From DATDAH01 sp963725155 (GTDB lineage Bacteria; Actinomycetota; Acidimicrobiia; Acidimicrobiales; DATDAH01), in contig CAVRXU010000002.1 of NCBI GenBank assembly GCA_963725155.1, forward strand, positions 682,001-746,000: 64,000 nt of DNA. Direction: 5' to 3'. Each line of letters begins with the position of its first letter. The stretch's first letter is position 1. Of the stretch, positions 1 to 8,510 are shown piece by piece. The position numbers were made by a program, and so were the translations under genes. The notes beneath the pieces are model-generated. The model ran no database searches, was not told where the DNA came from, and was given only the letters and a program-made list of their open reading frames with translations.

Positions 1-1
1 C

Positions 2-529
2 CTCGACGGCACCATGGACGACGTCCCCCAGAAGGCCACCCTGCTGACCGCCCTGGTGGTCGCCGACGAGGGGGGCGACACCGAGTTCGCCAACACCTAC
101 GCCGCGTACAACGCCCTGCCGGAGGACGAGAAGGCCGAGCTGGCCGACCTTCGGGTCGTCCACAGCTTCACTGCCGCTCAGCTCCTGACGACCCCCGATC
201 CGACCGACGAAGAACGAGCCGCATGGGCGCGGGTGCCCAGCCGCGAGCACCCACTGGTCTGGCGTCGTCGCGACGGCCGCCGCTCGCTCCTGATCGGGTC
301 CACGGCCGACCACATCGTGGGTTGGCCCGAGGACGAGAGCCGGGCGCTGCTGGACCGCCTGCTGACGTGGGTGACCCAGCCGCGCTTCGTCCTCCGCCAC
401 CGCTGGCATCCGGGCGACCTGGTCGGCTGGGACAACACCGGCCTGCTGCACCGGGCCATCCCGTACGAGGTCACCTCCCACCGCCTGCTGCACCGGACCA
501 CGCTGGTCGGCGAGGAGGCCGTCGCATAG
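2..529 (+). CDS. TauD/TfdA-family 2-oxoglutarate-dependent dioxygenase, C-terminal part
   Basis: This is the 3' part of a non-haem Fe(II)/2-oxoglutarate dioxygenase; the gene begins before the window. The reading frame is open from base 2, and the first codons (LDGTMDDVPQ) look like the stretch just after the first His of the HxD iron motif, so the Met codon at 14 is internal and not the start. Typical family features follow: a GGDTEFANTYAAYNALPEDE-type segment, the distal iron ligand region in LLHRA near the C-terminus, and a conserved Arg (HRLLHRTTL) that would bind 2-oxoglutarate. The family hydroxylates sulfonates, aryloxyacetates and many other small acids, so the substrate cannot be named. 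It converges on the CoA-ligase gene that follows. Confidence 0.85.
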   Translation, partial: LDGTMDDVPQKATLLTALVVADEGGDTEFANTYAAYNALPEDEKAELADLRVVHSFTAAQLLTTPDPTDEERAAWARVPSREHPLVWRRRDGRRSLLIGSTADHIVGWPEDESRALLDRLLTWVTQPRFVLRHRWHPGDLVGWDNTGLLHRAIPYEVTSHRLLHRTTLVGEEAVA

Positions 530-545
530 GCCGGCGGCGCCGGCC
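529..545. terminator. GC hairpin between convergent genes
   Basis: A perfect 7-bp inverted repeat (GGCCGGC, loop GGC, GCCGGCC) begins in the stop codon region of the dioxygenase and lies in the 38-bp gap before the convergent CoA-ligase gene. There is no T-run. Its position between convergent ends suggests a bidirectional terminator, but that is inference. Confidence 0.4.
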
Positions 546-567
546 GTGGGTGAGGTTCGTTGATCGG

Positions 568-2196
568 TTAGGACGCCAACTCGCGACGACGCCGGTCGCG
601 CAGGACGAAGCGCTGGACCTTGCCGCTGGGCGTCTTCGGCATCTCGTCGATGAAGATCACGTTGCGGGGATAGGCGTGGGCCGCCAGCCCGGTCTTCACC
701 AGCTGCTGGAGCTCGGCCACCAGCTCGGGACCGCCGGTGTGGCCCTCGTTGAGCACGACGTGGGCCTCCAGCACCTCGCCCCGGATCTCGTCGGGCACGG
801 CGATGGCCGCGGACTCGAGCACGGCCGGGTGACCGTTGAGGACGGACTCGACCTCGAAGGGGCCGATGCGGTAGCCCGCCATGATGATGATGTCGTCGTC
901 CCGCGCCGTGAAGTGGATGTCGCCGTCCTCGTCCACGCTGGCCGTGTCCCCGGTGTGGTACCAGCGCCCGTCAGCGCTGAACTTCGAGGCCGTGGCGTCC
1001 GGCGCGTCTTCGTAACTGTGGAACCACGCCAAGGGGCTGGCCGTCATGTCGGCGGCGATGCGTCCGACGGCGCCCGTCTCCGTCGGTTCGTCGCGGTCCG
1101 CCTCGAGCACGTGGATCGACCAGCCCGGCATCGGCCGACCCATGCTCCCGGGCTTCAGCGGCTGGGCGACGTCGGGGTGGTGGTGGTTGTTCACCAGCAT
1201 CCCGGCCTCGGTCTGGCCGTAGTGGTCGTGCACGGTGACCCCGAGGGCGCCGGTCGCCCACTCGTTGACGTCCGGGGTGAGCGGCTCGCCCGCGCTGGAC
1301 GCGCGGCGCAACGTCAGGTCGGGCACGTCCTCGGACGAGGCGCGCAGGGAGCGGTAGACGGTGGGTGCCGCGGCGAAGTTCGTGACCCCGTAGTCGGCCA
1401 GCACACCCCAGGCGACGTCGGGGGAGAACGGGGCGTCGAGGAGCAAGGCGCACGCCCCGAGGGCGAGCGGGCCGACGATGGCGTAGTACAGGCCGTAGGC
1501 CCAGCCCGGGTCGGCTCCGCACCAGTAGACGTCGTCCTCGCGCACGTCGAGCCCGTACTCCATGTAGGCCTGGATGGCGGCGAGGGCGAAGGCGGGCACG
1601 ACGACACCCTTGGGGGTACCCGTCGTCCCCGACGTGAAGATGTGGATCATGGGGGCGTCGCGGCCGAGGGCGGCCGCCGGGAACCCTGGCTCCTGGCCGT
1701 CCAGGAGGTCGTGGAGCAGGATGTCGCCGTCGCGTCGTTCGGCACCGGGGCCGGCGACGACGACCTGCCAGCCGGCGTTGGCCGGGATGTCGGCGCCCGG
1801 GTCGAGCTTCGCCCGCTGCCCGTCGTCGCAGACCACGGCCTTGGTGTGGCTGGCCTCGAGCCGGAACCCGATCGCCGGCGATGCGAACGCCGTGAACAGG
1901 GGGACATGAACCGCGCCGAGGCGCCAGATGGCGACCACCGTCGTCACGTAGTCGATGCTCTTGCCCATGAGGGTGGCGATGCGGTCACCCGGGCCGACGC
2001 CGAGGTCGGCGAAGGCGGCCGCGAGTCGCTCGGAGGCGTCGCGGAGCTGCCCGAAGGTGAGCGTCACGGCGCTGAGATCGGCCTGCACGACCGTGAAGGC
2101 GGCCGCGTCCGCGGGATGCCGGTCGCAGAGCACGTGGGCGAGGCTCAGGTCCTCCCCGCCGTACTCGGCCAGCAGCTCGTCGATGCTCGAGGTCAT
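568..2196 (-). CDS. AMP-dependent acyl-CoA synthetase (acetyl/medium-chain type)
   Basis: The 542-residue protein should activate a carboxylic acid to its CoA thioester through an acyl-AMP. Adenylate-forming motifs are in order: FTSGTTGTPKG (about residues 186-196), DHYGQTEAG, YHTGDTASVDEDGDIHFTARDDD with GYRIGPFEVE, and the C-terminal PKTPSGKVQR carrying the catalytic Lys. The length is normal for the family. The ATG start is preceded by a GAGGGGA ribosome site. It is divergent from the aldehyde dehydrogenase gene, and the shared 170-bp gap contains a perfect 18-bp palindrome, so the two are probably co-regulated. The substrate is unknown; the context suggests an acid produced by the neighbouring oxidative enzymes. 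Confidence 0.9.
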   Translation of the reverse strand: MTSSIDELLAEYGGEDLSLAHVLCDRHPADAAAFTVVQADLSAVTLTFGQLRDASERLAAAFADLGVGPGDRIATLMGKSIDYVTTVVAIWRLGAVHVPLFTAFASPAIGFRLEASHTKAVVCDDGQRAKLDPGADIPANAGWQVVVAGPGAERRDGDILLHDLLDGQEPGFPAAALGRDAPMIHIFTSGTTGTPKGVVVPAFALAAIQAYMEYGLDVREDDVYWCGADPGWAYGLYYAIVGPLALGACALLLDAPFSPDVAWGVLADYGVTNFAAAPTVYRSLRASSEDVPDLTLRRASSAGEPLTPDVNEWATGALGVTVHDHYGQTEAGMLVNNHHHPDVAQPLKPGSMGRPMPGWSIHVLEADRDEPTETGAVGRIAADMTASPLAWFHSYEDAPDATASKFSADGRWYHTGDTASVDEDGDIHFTARDDDIIIMAGYRIGPFEVESVLNGHPAVLESAAIAVPDEIRGEVLEAHVVLNEGHTGGPELVAELQQLVKTGLAAHAYPRNVIFIDEMPKTPSGKVQRFVLRDRRRRELAS

Positions 2197-2277
2197 GGCA
2201 TCCCCTCTTCGGTGTGAACCGGACCCTACGGCTCCCCGACGAGCCCGTCTCCGGGAGGCGCCGGCCCGATTCTTCGT

Positions 2278-2295
2278 GCTAAACAGGTGTTTAGC
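2278..2295. promoter_or_regulatory. TetR-type operator 1a
   Basis: GCTAAACAGGTGTTTAGC is a perfect 8-bp inverted repeat with a 2-bp spacer in the divergent gap between the CoA synthetase and aldehyde dehydrogenase genes. Near-identical copies lie at 7857-7874 and 14979-14996, the latter next to a TetR gene that it probably autoregulates. The assignment of that TetR protein to these sites is inferred from position. Confidence 0.8.
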
Positions 2296-2367
2296 GGCCG
2301 ATGCCGTCTACCGTCAATCGAGCAGCGTCGGACAAACTGACTCCGACGACACGACCGAGGAGCAGAC

Positions 2368-3774
2368 ATGACCGACGTCTCGATGATCATCGACGGTGAG
2401 CGCCGGGCGGCGCCCACGTCGTTCGGCGTCATCAACCCCGCCACGGGCGAGGTCCACGCCGACGCCCCGGACTGTTCGAAGGAGCAGCTGGACGAGGCCT
2501 TCGCCGCGGCCGCGAAGGCGTTCATCGACTGGCGTTCGGACGAGGACGTTCGCCGGCAGGCCCTCCGCGACGCGAGCGCCCTCCTCTTCGGAGCGGGGGA
2601 GCGGATCGGCCCGGTCCTCACGGCGGAGCAGGGCAAGCCCCTCGCGGCCGCCGGCGTGGAGGCCATGGCCGCCGGCTTCTGGTTCCAGTACTTCGCCGAG
2701 CTGGAGGTGCCGCGCGAGGTCATCCAGGACGACAAGGCCGCCTACGCCGAGGTCGTGCGCCGGCCGATGGGTGTCGTTGCCGCCATCACCCCGTGGAACT
2801 TCCCGATCGTCCTCGCCTCGTGGAAGATCGCCCCGGCGCTGCTGGCCGGCAACACGATGGTGCTGAAGCCGTCACCCTTCACGCCCCGGAGCACCCTGGT
2901 CATGGCCGAGATCCTCAACGAGGTGCTCCCTCCCGGCGTCCTCAACGTCGTGTCCGGCGGCGACGAGCTGGGCAAGTGGATGACGGCCCACCCGACGCCC
3001 CGCAAGGTCAGCTTCACCGGGTCGGTGGCGACCGGCAAGCACGTCAACGCCTCCGCCGCCCCCGACCTGAAGCGGGTCACGCTCGAGCTGGGGGGCAATG
3101 ACCCCGCGATCCTGCTCGACGATGTCGACCCCGGCGAGATGGCCGAGAAGCTGTACGCCGGTGCCTTCGACAACTGCGGCCAGATCTGCTCGGCGATCAA
3201 GCGGGTGTACGTGCCCGAGGCGCTCCACGACGACGTGGTCGACGCCCTGGCCGCCCGCGTCGCCGCCGCCAAGGTCGGTGACGGCATGGACCCGGAGTCG
3301 GAGCTGGGCCCGGTGCAGAACCGCCCCCAGTACGAGCGGGTCAGCGAGCTCGTGGCCGATGCGCTGGCCGGCGGGGCCTCGGCGGCGACCGGCGGGGCGC
3401 CGATGGACGGTCCCGGCTACTTCTTCCAGCCGACGGTGCTCACCGGGGCCGCAGAGGGCACCCGGATCGTCGACGAGGAGCAGTTCGGACCGGCCCTGCC
3501 CGTCATCTCGTACCGCGACATCGACGATGTCATCGAGCGGGCGAACGGCACCACCTACGGGCTGTCCGGCTCCGTTTGGTCGTCCGACGTCGAGCGGGCC
3601 GGTGCCGTGGCCGAGCGCCTCGAGTGCGGCACCGCGTGGGTCAACGCCCACGTGGCCCTGGGCCCCCACCAGCCGTTCGGCGGCTTCAAGTGGAGCGGGC
3701 TCGGCGTGGAGAACGGCCCCTGGGGCCTGGCCGGCTTCACCGAGCTGCAGGTCCAGTACCGAGCCAAGGGCTGA
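2368..3774 (+). CDS. NAD(P)-dependent aldehyde dehydrogenase
   Basis: This 468-residue ALDH-superfamily enzyme should oxidise an aldehyde to the acid in the cytoplasm. Visible motifs are the N-terminal cofactor segment ITPWNFPIV, the FTGSVATGK glycine motif, LELGGNDP with the general-base Glu, the catalytic Cys at about residue 274 in NCGQICS, and EEQFGPALPV near the C-terminus. The start ATG follows a GAGGAG ribosome site. It is the first gene of a probable operon with the molybdenum hydroxylase large subunit, an LLM oxidoreductase and an SDR, downstream of TetR-type operator 1a. Its product may feed the divergent CoA synthetase. The substrate is not determinable. Confidence 0.93.
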   Translation: MTDVSMIIDGERRAAPTSFGVINPATGEVHADAPDCSKEQLDEAFAAAAKAFIDWRSDEDVRRQALRDASALLFGAGERIGPVLTAEQGKPLAAAGVEAMAAGFWFQYFAELEVPREVIQDDKAAYAEVVRRPMGVVAAITPWNFPIVLASWKIAPALLAGNTMVLKPSPFTPRSTLVMAEILNEVLPPGVLNVVSGGDELGKWMTAHPTPRKVSFTGSVATGKHVNASAAPDLKRVTLELGGNDPAILLDDVDPGEMAEKLYAGAFDNCGQICSAIKRVYVPEALHDDVVDALAARVAAAKVGDGMDPESELGPVQNRPQYERVSELVADALAGGASAATGGAPMDGPGYFFQPTVLTGAAEGTRIVDEEQFGPALPVISYRDIDDVIERANGTTYGLSGSVWSSDVERAGAVAERLECGTAWVNAHVALGPHQPFGGFKWSGLGVENGPWGLAGFTELQVQYRAKG

Positions 3775-3788
3775 CGGCGACCGCCGCC

Positions 3789-6128
3789 ATGGACGCCGCG
3801 CCCGCCACGGTCGCGGCGCGCTACGTCGGGACCCGGGTACCCCGGGTCGAGGACGAGCGCCTCCTGACCGGCCACGGCACCTTCGTGGACGACATCGTGC
3901 GGCCGGGGATGCTGCACGCCTGCTTCGTGCGCAGCGTCTTCGCCCGCGCCCGCATCGTCGGCATCGACCCGTCGGCGGCGCTGGCGCTGGACGGGGTGCA
4001 CGCCGTCTACACGGCCGAGGACCTCCACCCCGACGTCCACGATCCCTGGTACACGATCATCGGCAAGGAGGTCCCCGACACGCCCCGGCCGCCGATGGCC
4101 GCGGGCGAGGTCCGTTTCGTGGGCGATCTGGTCGCTCTGGTCGTCGCCGAGGACCGCTACCTCGCCGAGGACGCGGCCGAGCTGGTCGACGTCGACTACG
4201 ACCCCTTGCCTGATGTGTCCGACTACGTGCAGGCCCACGGGTCGTCCGAGCTCGTGCACGAGGGGTACGAGGGCAACGTGGCGGGCTACCTGCGGGGGCG
4301 CAAGCCCGACGCCGTCGATGAGGCGTGCGCGTCGGCGGCTCACGTCGTCACCGAGACGATCCACCAGCAGGCCTACGCCGCGGTGCCGATGGAGACCCGG
4401 GGGATCATCGTCGAATGGTCGGGCGGGGAGCTGACGATCTGGACCGGCACCCAGGCCCCCCACGAGGTGCGGGCCTTCTGTTCGCGGCTCCTGGGCCTGG
4501 ACGAGCACCGCATCCGCGTGATCATGCGCGACACCGGCGGCGGGTTCGGCCAGAAGGTCAACCCGCTCCGCGAGGACATGTGCCTGATGCTGGCGGCCCG
4601 CAAGCTGCCCGCCGCCGTGAAGTGGATCGAGGACCGGCGCGAGAACCTCATGGCCGCGGGCCAGGCCCGGCACGAGCACGGCGAGGCCAAGATGGCCTTC
4701 GCCGAGGACGGCACCCTGACGGCTGCGTACATCGACCACGTGCAGGACGTCGGGGCCTACCCGACGCCGTGGCCCGTCGGCACGGCGGCCGCCGTCGGCA
4801 TGATCTTCCCCGGCCCCTACCGGATCCCCGCCGCGGGGTGGACGACGACGTCGGTCTTCTCCAACACCTCGGGGCGCACCGCCTATCGCGGGCCCTGGCA
4901 GTTCGAGTCGGTCGCCCGCGAGATGCTGCTCGACATCGCCGCCCGGCGCATGGACATCGACCCGATCGAGCTCCGCCGCCGGAACCTCCTCGGGCTCGAG
5001 GACCTCCCGTACCGCAACGCCAACGGCATGACCTACGACCACATCTCGCCGACCGAGGTCTTCGAGCTCGGCCTGGAGATGCTCGACTACGAGGCCTTCC
5101 GCCGGGAGCAGGCCGAGGCCCGGGAGGCCGGCCGCTACCTCGGTGTCGGCACCTGCAGCTACGTCGAACCGACGACGACGGGCATGGGGTACTACGGGAC
5201 GGAAGGAGCGACGATCCGCATCGAGCCCTCGGGCAAGGTGAACGTGTACGTCGCCGGGGGCTCGACGGGCAACAGCCTCGAGACCACGGCCGTGCAGCTG
5301 ACCGCCGACGCCCTCGGCGTCGACATCGAGGACGTGAACACCATCCAGGGCGACACCGCCGTCACCCCGTTCGGCCTCGGCACGGGCGGGAGCCGCAGCG
5401 GCTCGATGCTGGCGGGCGCCATCGGCGAGACGGCCGCGACGCTGCGGGAGCGCATCGTGGCCATCGCCGCCCACAAGCTCGAAGCCGCCCCGGAGGACAT
5501 CGAGCTCAGCCATGGCCGGGCCACGGTCCGGGGGACACCGGCGATTGGGCTGACGATGGCCGAGATCGCCACGATCGCCTACGTCGACCTGGCGTCGTTG
5601 CCGCCTGACGTCCCGCCCGGCCTGGAGGTCAGCGGCCGGTACCGCACGCAGGCTCCAAACATCTGGGCCAACGCCACCCACGTCTGCACCTGCGAGGTCG
5701 ACATCACGACCGGCGTGGTCACGCTCCTGCGCTACATCGTGAGCGAGGACTGTGGCCCCATGATCAACCCGAGCGTGGTCGAGGGTCAGATCTCGGGCGG
5801 GACGGTGCAGGGCATCGGCGGCGCGCTCTACGAGCACCTCGCCTACGACGAGGACGGCAACCCGGTCACCACCACCTTCGTCGACTACCTGATCCCCACG
5901 ATCGCCGAGGTACCGGTCATCGAGATCGGCCACATCGAGACGCACGGTCCCGGACCCGGTGGCCACAAGGGGGTGGGGGAGGGGGGCGCGATCGGCGCCC
6001 CGCCCGCCGTGGCCAACGCCGTCGCTGACGCGCTCGCGCCGTTCGGCGTGACCATCACCCGCCTGCCCCTCACGCCGGCGGCGATCGTCGACCTGCTGGA
6101 CGCCGCCGCGGAGCAGGACGGCAGGTGA
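3789..6128 (+). CDS. Molybdenum hydroxylase large (molybdopterin-binding) subunit, xanthine dehydrogenase/CoxL family
   Basis: The 779-residue protein carries the N-terminal RYVGTRVPRVEDERLLTG block typical of CoxL-type large subunits and ends with the GVGEGGAIGAPPA segment, whose Glu (about residue 731) is the conserved active-site base at the molybdenum centre. The active-site loop reads AYRGPW (about 365-370), not the AYRCSFR of form I CO dehydrogenase, so it is a hydroxylase or aldehyde oxidase of unknown substrate, not a true CO dehydrogenase. The ATG at 3789 was chosen because upstream codons overlap the aldehyde dehydrogenase; it lies 14 nt after that stop. The partner FAD and 2Fe-2S subunit genes are about 2.4 kb downstream, an unusual split arrangement. 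Confidence 0.9.
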   Translation: MDAAPATVAARYVGTRVPRVEDERLLTGHGTFVDDIVRPGMLHACFVRSVFARARIVGIDPSAALALDGVHAVYTAEDLHPDVHDPWYTIIGKEVPDTPRPPMAAGEVRFVGDLVALVVAEDRYLAEDAAELVDVDYDPLPDVSDYVQAHGSSELVHEGYEGNVAGYLRGRKPDAVDEACASAAHVVTETIHQQAYAAVPMETRGIIVEWSGGELTIWTGTQAPHEVRAFCSRLLGLDEHRIRVIMRDTGGGFGQKVNPLREDMCLMLAARKLPAAVKWIEDRRENLMAAGQARHEHGEAKMAFAEDGTLTAAYIDHVQDVGAYPTPWPVGTAAAVGMIFPGPYRIPAAGWTTTSVFSNTSGRTAYRGPWQFESVAREMLLDIAARRMDIDPIELRRRNLLGLEDLPYRNANGMTYDHISPTEVFELGLEMLDYEAFRREQAEAREAGRYLGVGTCSYVEPTTTGMGYYGTEGATIRIEPSGKVNVYVAGGSTGNSLETTAVQLTADALGVDIEDVNTIQGDTAVTPFGLGTGGSRSGSMLAGAIGETAATLRERIVAIAAHKLEAAPEDIELSHGRATVRGTPAIGLTMAEIATIAYVDLASLPPDVPPGLEVSGRYRTQAPNIWANATHVCTCEVDITTGVVTLLRYIVSEDCGPMINPSVVEGQISGGTVQGIGGALYEHLAYDEDGNPVTTTFVDYLIPTIAEVPVIEIGHIETHGPGPGGHKGVGEGGAIGAPPAVANAVADALAPFGVTITRLPLTPAAIVDLLDAAAEQDGR

Positions 6129-7042
6129 GGATCGGCCTCACGGTCTGGCCGGTGACGACGGACCAGATGGTGGACCAGGCCCAGCAGGCGGAGACCGACG
6201 GCTTCCACTCGCTCTGGTACGCCAGCGGGACGCTGGGCGATCCGCTGGTCGGCATGGCGGTGGCCGGCCGAGCGACCTCGTCGATCGAGCTCGGCACGGC
6301 GGTGGTGCAGACCTATCCGTGCCATCCCCTCCTGCAGGCCCGGCGAGCCGCGTCGGTCGTCGACGCGATGGGTCGTCCCGGCTTCACCCTCGGGGTGGGA
6401 CCGTCCCATGACGCGGTCATCGAAGGCACCTACGGGCTGTCGTTCGACCACCCGGGCCGCAACTCGGAGGAGTACGTGCAGATCCTGACGACGTTGCTGC
6501 GGGGGGAGGGCATCGAGTTCGAGGGTGAGGACTGGACGGTTCGGGCCCCCGAGGGCAGCGTGGCGGCCGCCCACCCGGTCCCGGTGCTGCTGTCGGCGCT
6601 GTCGCCGCGCCTGCTGCGGGTCGCCGGCGAGCACGCCGACGGGACCGTGTTGTGGATGGCGCCGAGGGCAGCGATCGAGTCCCATGTGGCGCCCCGGATC
6701 ATCGCGGCGGCCTCGGCCGCGGGCCGGCCGGCCCCCCGGATCGTGGCCGGGCTCCCGGTCGCCGTGGATGACGATCTCGACGCCGCACGCGACGCGGTGG
6801 CCGCGACCGCCGCGGGCTATGAGTCCCGCCCGATCTACCAGCGCATCATGGCCGTCGGTGGGGCCGACAGTGCGTCCGAGGCCGCCATCGTCGGCGATGA
6901 AGCGTCGGTCGAGGCCCAAGTACGGTCGTTGTTCGACGCGGGGGCGACGGACCTGTCGGCCTTCATCGTCCCGGTCGGCCCGGACCGTCGAACCTCCGTG
7001 CGTCGCACCACCGAGCTGCTCAGCCACCTGGCCCGAGAATGA
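6125..7042 (+). CDS. LLM-class flavin/F420-dependent oxidoreductase
   Basis: A 305-residue luciferase-like TIM-barrel protein. It begins MRIGLTVWPVTTDQMVDQAQ and contains SIELGTAVVQTYPCHPLLQARRAASVVDAMGRPGFTLGVGPS, the pattern of F420-dependent members in actinobacteria. These proteins transfer hydride between F420 (or FMN) and small organic substrates. The GTG start overlaps the preceding stop by four bases (GTGA), indicating translational coupling with the molybdenum hydroxylase subunit. The cofactor preference is inferred from family resemblance, and the substrate is unknown. Confidence 0.82.
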   Translation: MRIGLTVWPVTTDQMVDQAQQAETDGFHSLWYASGTLGDPLVGMAVAGRATSSIELGTAVVQTYPCHPLLQARRAASVVDAMGRPGFTLGVGPSHDAVIEGTYGLSFDHPGRNSEEYVQILTTLLRGEGIEFEGEDWTVRAPEGSVAAAHPVPVLLSALSPRLLRVAGEHADGTVLWMAPRAAIESHVAPRIIAAASAAGRPAPRIVAGLPVAVDDDLDAARDAVAATAAGYESRPIYQRIMAVGGADSASEAAIVGDEASVEAQVRSLFDAGATDLSAFIVPVGPDRRTSVRRTTELLSHLARE

Positions 7043-7055
7043 AGGAGAGCGACCC

Positions 7056-7832
7056 ATGACCCCGATCCCACCTTGGTCCGAAGCCCGCACCGCCATCGTC
7101 ACCGGGGGCGGGCAGGGCATCGGCCTCGCCATCAGCCGGCGCCTGGCCGCCGACGGGGCCGCCGTCGCCATCTTCGACCGCGACGGTGACACGGCAGCGG
7201 CCGCGGCGGCGGGCATCGAAGCGGACGGTGGCCGGGCTCTCGCCGTGACCGTCGACGTCAGCGACCGAGCCCAGATCGACGCGGGCGTGGCCGAGGTCCG
7301 GGACGCGCTCGGCGCGGCCACGATCCTGGTCAACAACGCCGGCATCTCGCCCTTCGAGAAGTTCCTGGAGATCGAGCGCGAGTCCCTCGAGCGGGTCATC
7401 GCGGTGAACGTGATCGGCGTCTTCGACTGCTGCCAGGCCGTGGCGAGGGACATGATCGATGCCCGGTGGGGGCGCATCGTCAACATCGCCTCGTCGAGCG
7501 CGCAGACCGGCAGTGCGCTCCAGGTGCACTACTCCGCCACCAAGGGCGCCGTCATCGCCATGACCCGGTCGCTGGCCCTGGCCCTCGGGTCCAAGGGCAT
7601 CACGGTGAACGCGGTTCCGCCGAGCCTGATCGACACCCCACCCCTCCGGCAGGCGGAGCAGGACGGCCTGCTGGGTCCGGGAGGGATCGAGGCGGCGCGC
7701 CAGGCCCTGCCCGTGCGCCGGGTGGGGACGCCCGAGGACCTGGCCGCGGGGGTCGCGTTCTTCACGCGCGACGACGCCGGCTACGTCACGGGCCAAGTGC
7801 TCGGGGTCAACGGCGGACGGGTCATGCAATGA
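7056..7832 (+). CDS. SDR-family oxidoreductase
   Basis: A 258-residue classical short-chain dehydrogenase/reductase with the TGGGQGIG cofactor motif, NNAG, a catalytic Ser in the NIASSSAQTGS stretch, and YSATK holding the Tyr and Lys. The C-terminal TGQVLGVNGG is also typical. It would interconvert an alcohol and a ketone with NAD(P)H. The ATG at 7056 follows an AAGGAGAG ribosome site 13 nt after the previous stop, so it is the last gene of the operon that starts at 2368. A TetR-type operator immediately follows, marking the next promoter. The substrate is unknown. Confidence 0.9.
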   Translation: MTPIPPWSEARTAIVTGGGQGIGLAISRRLAADGAAVAIFDRDGDTAAAAAAGIEADGGRALAVTVDVSDRAQIDAGVAEVRDALGAATILVNNAGISPFEKFLEIERESLERVIAVNVIGVFDCCQAVARDMIDARWGRIVNIASSSAQTGSALQVHYSATKGAVIAMTRSLALALGSKGITVNAVPPSLIDTPPLRQAEQDGLLGPGGIEAARQALPVRRVGTPEDLAAGVAFFTRDDAGYVTGQVLGVNGGRVMQ

Positions 7833-7856
7833 CAGTGGACACCGGCCCGACCCCCT

Positions 7857-7874
7857 GCTAAACAGGTGTTCAGC
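7857..7874. promoter_or_regulatory. TetR-type operator 1b
   Basis: GCTAAACAGGTGTTCAGC matches the site at 2278 except for one base in the right arm. It lies 25 bp upstream of the GTG start of the carboxymuconolactone-decarboxylase-like gene and so marks the promoter of the long operon running to about 14.3 kb. Confidence 0.75.
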
Positions 7875-7898
7875 AAGGTCTTCTGAAAGGGGAGTGAC

Positions 7899-8510
7899 GT
7901 GACGCCGCGGATCCGTCGGTTGCCGCACGGTGAATGGCCGGCCGACATGGGGGACGCGCTCGCGGCCATGGTCCCGACCAACCAGCGCCATCCCCGCCCC
8001 CCGACCGAGGACCGGCCCCGGGGCAAGGACGTGGTCGGCACGTTGGCCCACCACCCCGAGCTGGCCAAGGCCTTCTTCACGTTCAACGGCCACCTCCTGT
8101 GGGCCACCTCGCTGACCCCCCGCCAGCGGGAGATCATCGTCATGCGGATCGCGGTGCGTCGTCAGGCCGGCTACGTCTGGGCCATGCACCTGTTCGAGGC
8201 CCGGGACTCCGGCCTGACCGAGGAGGAGATCGGCCGCATCGCCTTCGGGCCCGACGCCCCATTCTGGGGGCCGCTGGACCAGGCGATCATCCGGGCCGTC
8301 GACGAGCTGGTCGACGACGGTGGAATCGCCGAGGCGACCTGGGCGGTCCTGGCCGAGGAGCTCGACGAGCAGCAGCTGCTCGACCTCATCTTCACCGTCG
8401 GGGCGTACGAGATCACCTCGTGGCTGGCCAACTCGGTCGGGTACGAGGCCGATCCCGGGGTCCCCGAGATGTACGAGCGTTACCAGCCGCCACCCGACGA
8501 CGCCCCGTGA
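7899..8510 (+). CDS. Carboxymuconolactone decarboxylase (AhpD-like) family protein
   Basis: The 203-residue protein has the CMD-domain core LTPRQREIIVMRIAVRRQAGYVWAMH, with a second helical half ending DLIFTVGAYEITSWLANS. Classical AhpD peroxidases use a CxxC pair; here that position has no cysteine, so peroxidase activity is unlikely and a decarboxylase or lyase-type role is more probable. The family is often found in aromatic and alicyclic degradation clusters. The GTG start follows a GGGGAG ribosome site. It is the first gene of the operon under operator 1b and overlaps the next gene by four bases. Confidence 0.8.
   Translation: MTPRIRRLPHGEWPADMGDALAAMVPTNQRHPRPPTEDRPRGKDVVGTLAHHPELAKAFFTFNGHLLWATSLTPRQREIIVMRIAVRRQAGYVWAMHLFEARDSGLTEEEIGRIAFGPDAPFWGPLDQAIIRAVDELVDDGGIAEATWAVLAEELDEQQLLDLIFTVGAYEITSWLANSVGYEADPGVPEMYERYQPPPDDAP

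Noticed and set aside
223..2217. Long plus-strand open frames opposite the acyl-CoA synthetase and similar Arg/Pro/Ala-rich frames throughout
   Set aside because: These are the expected open antisense and offset frames of GC-rich coding DNA; they lack family resemblance and ribosome sites.
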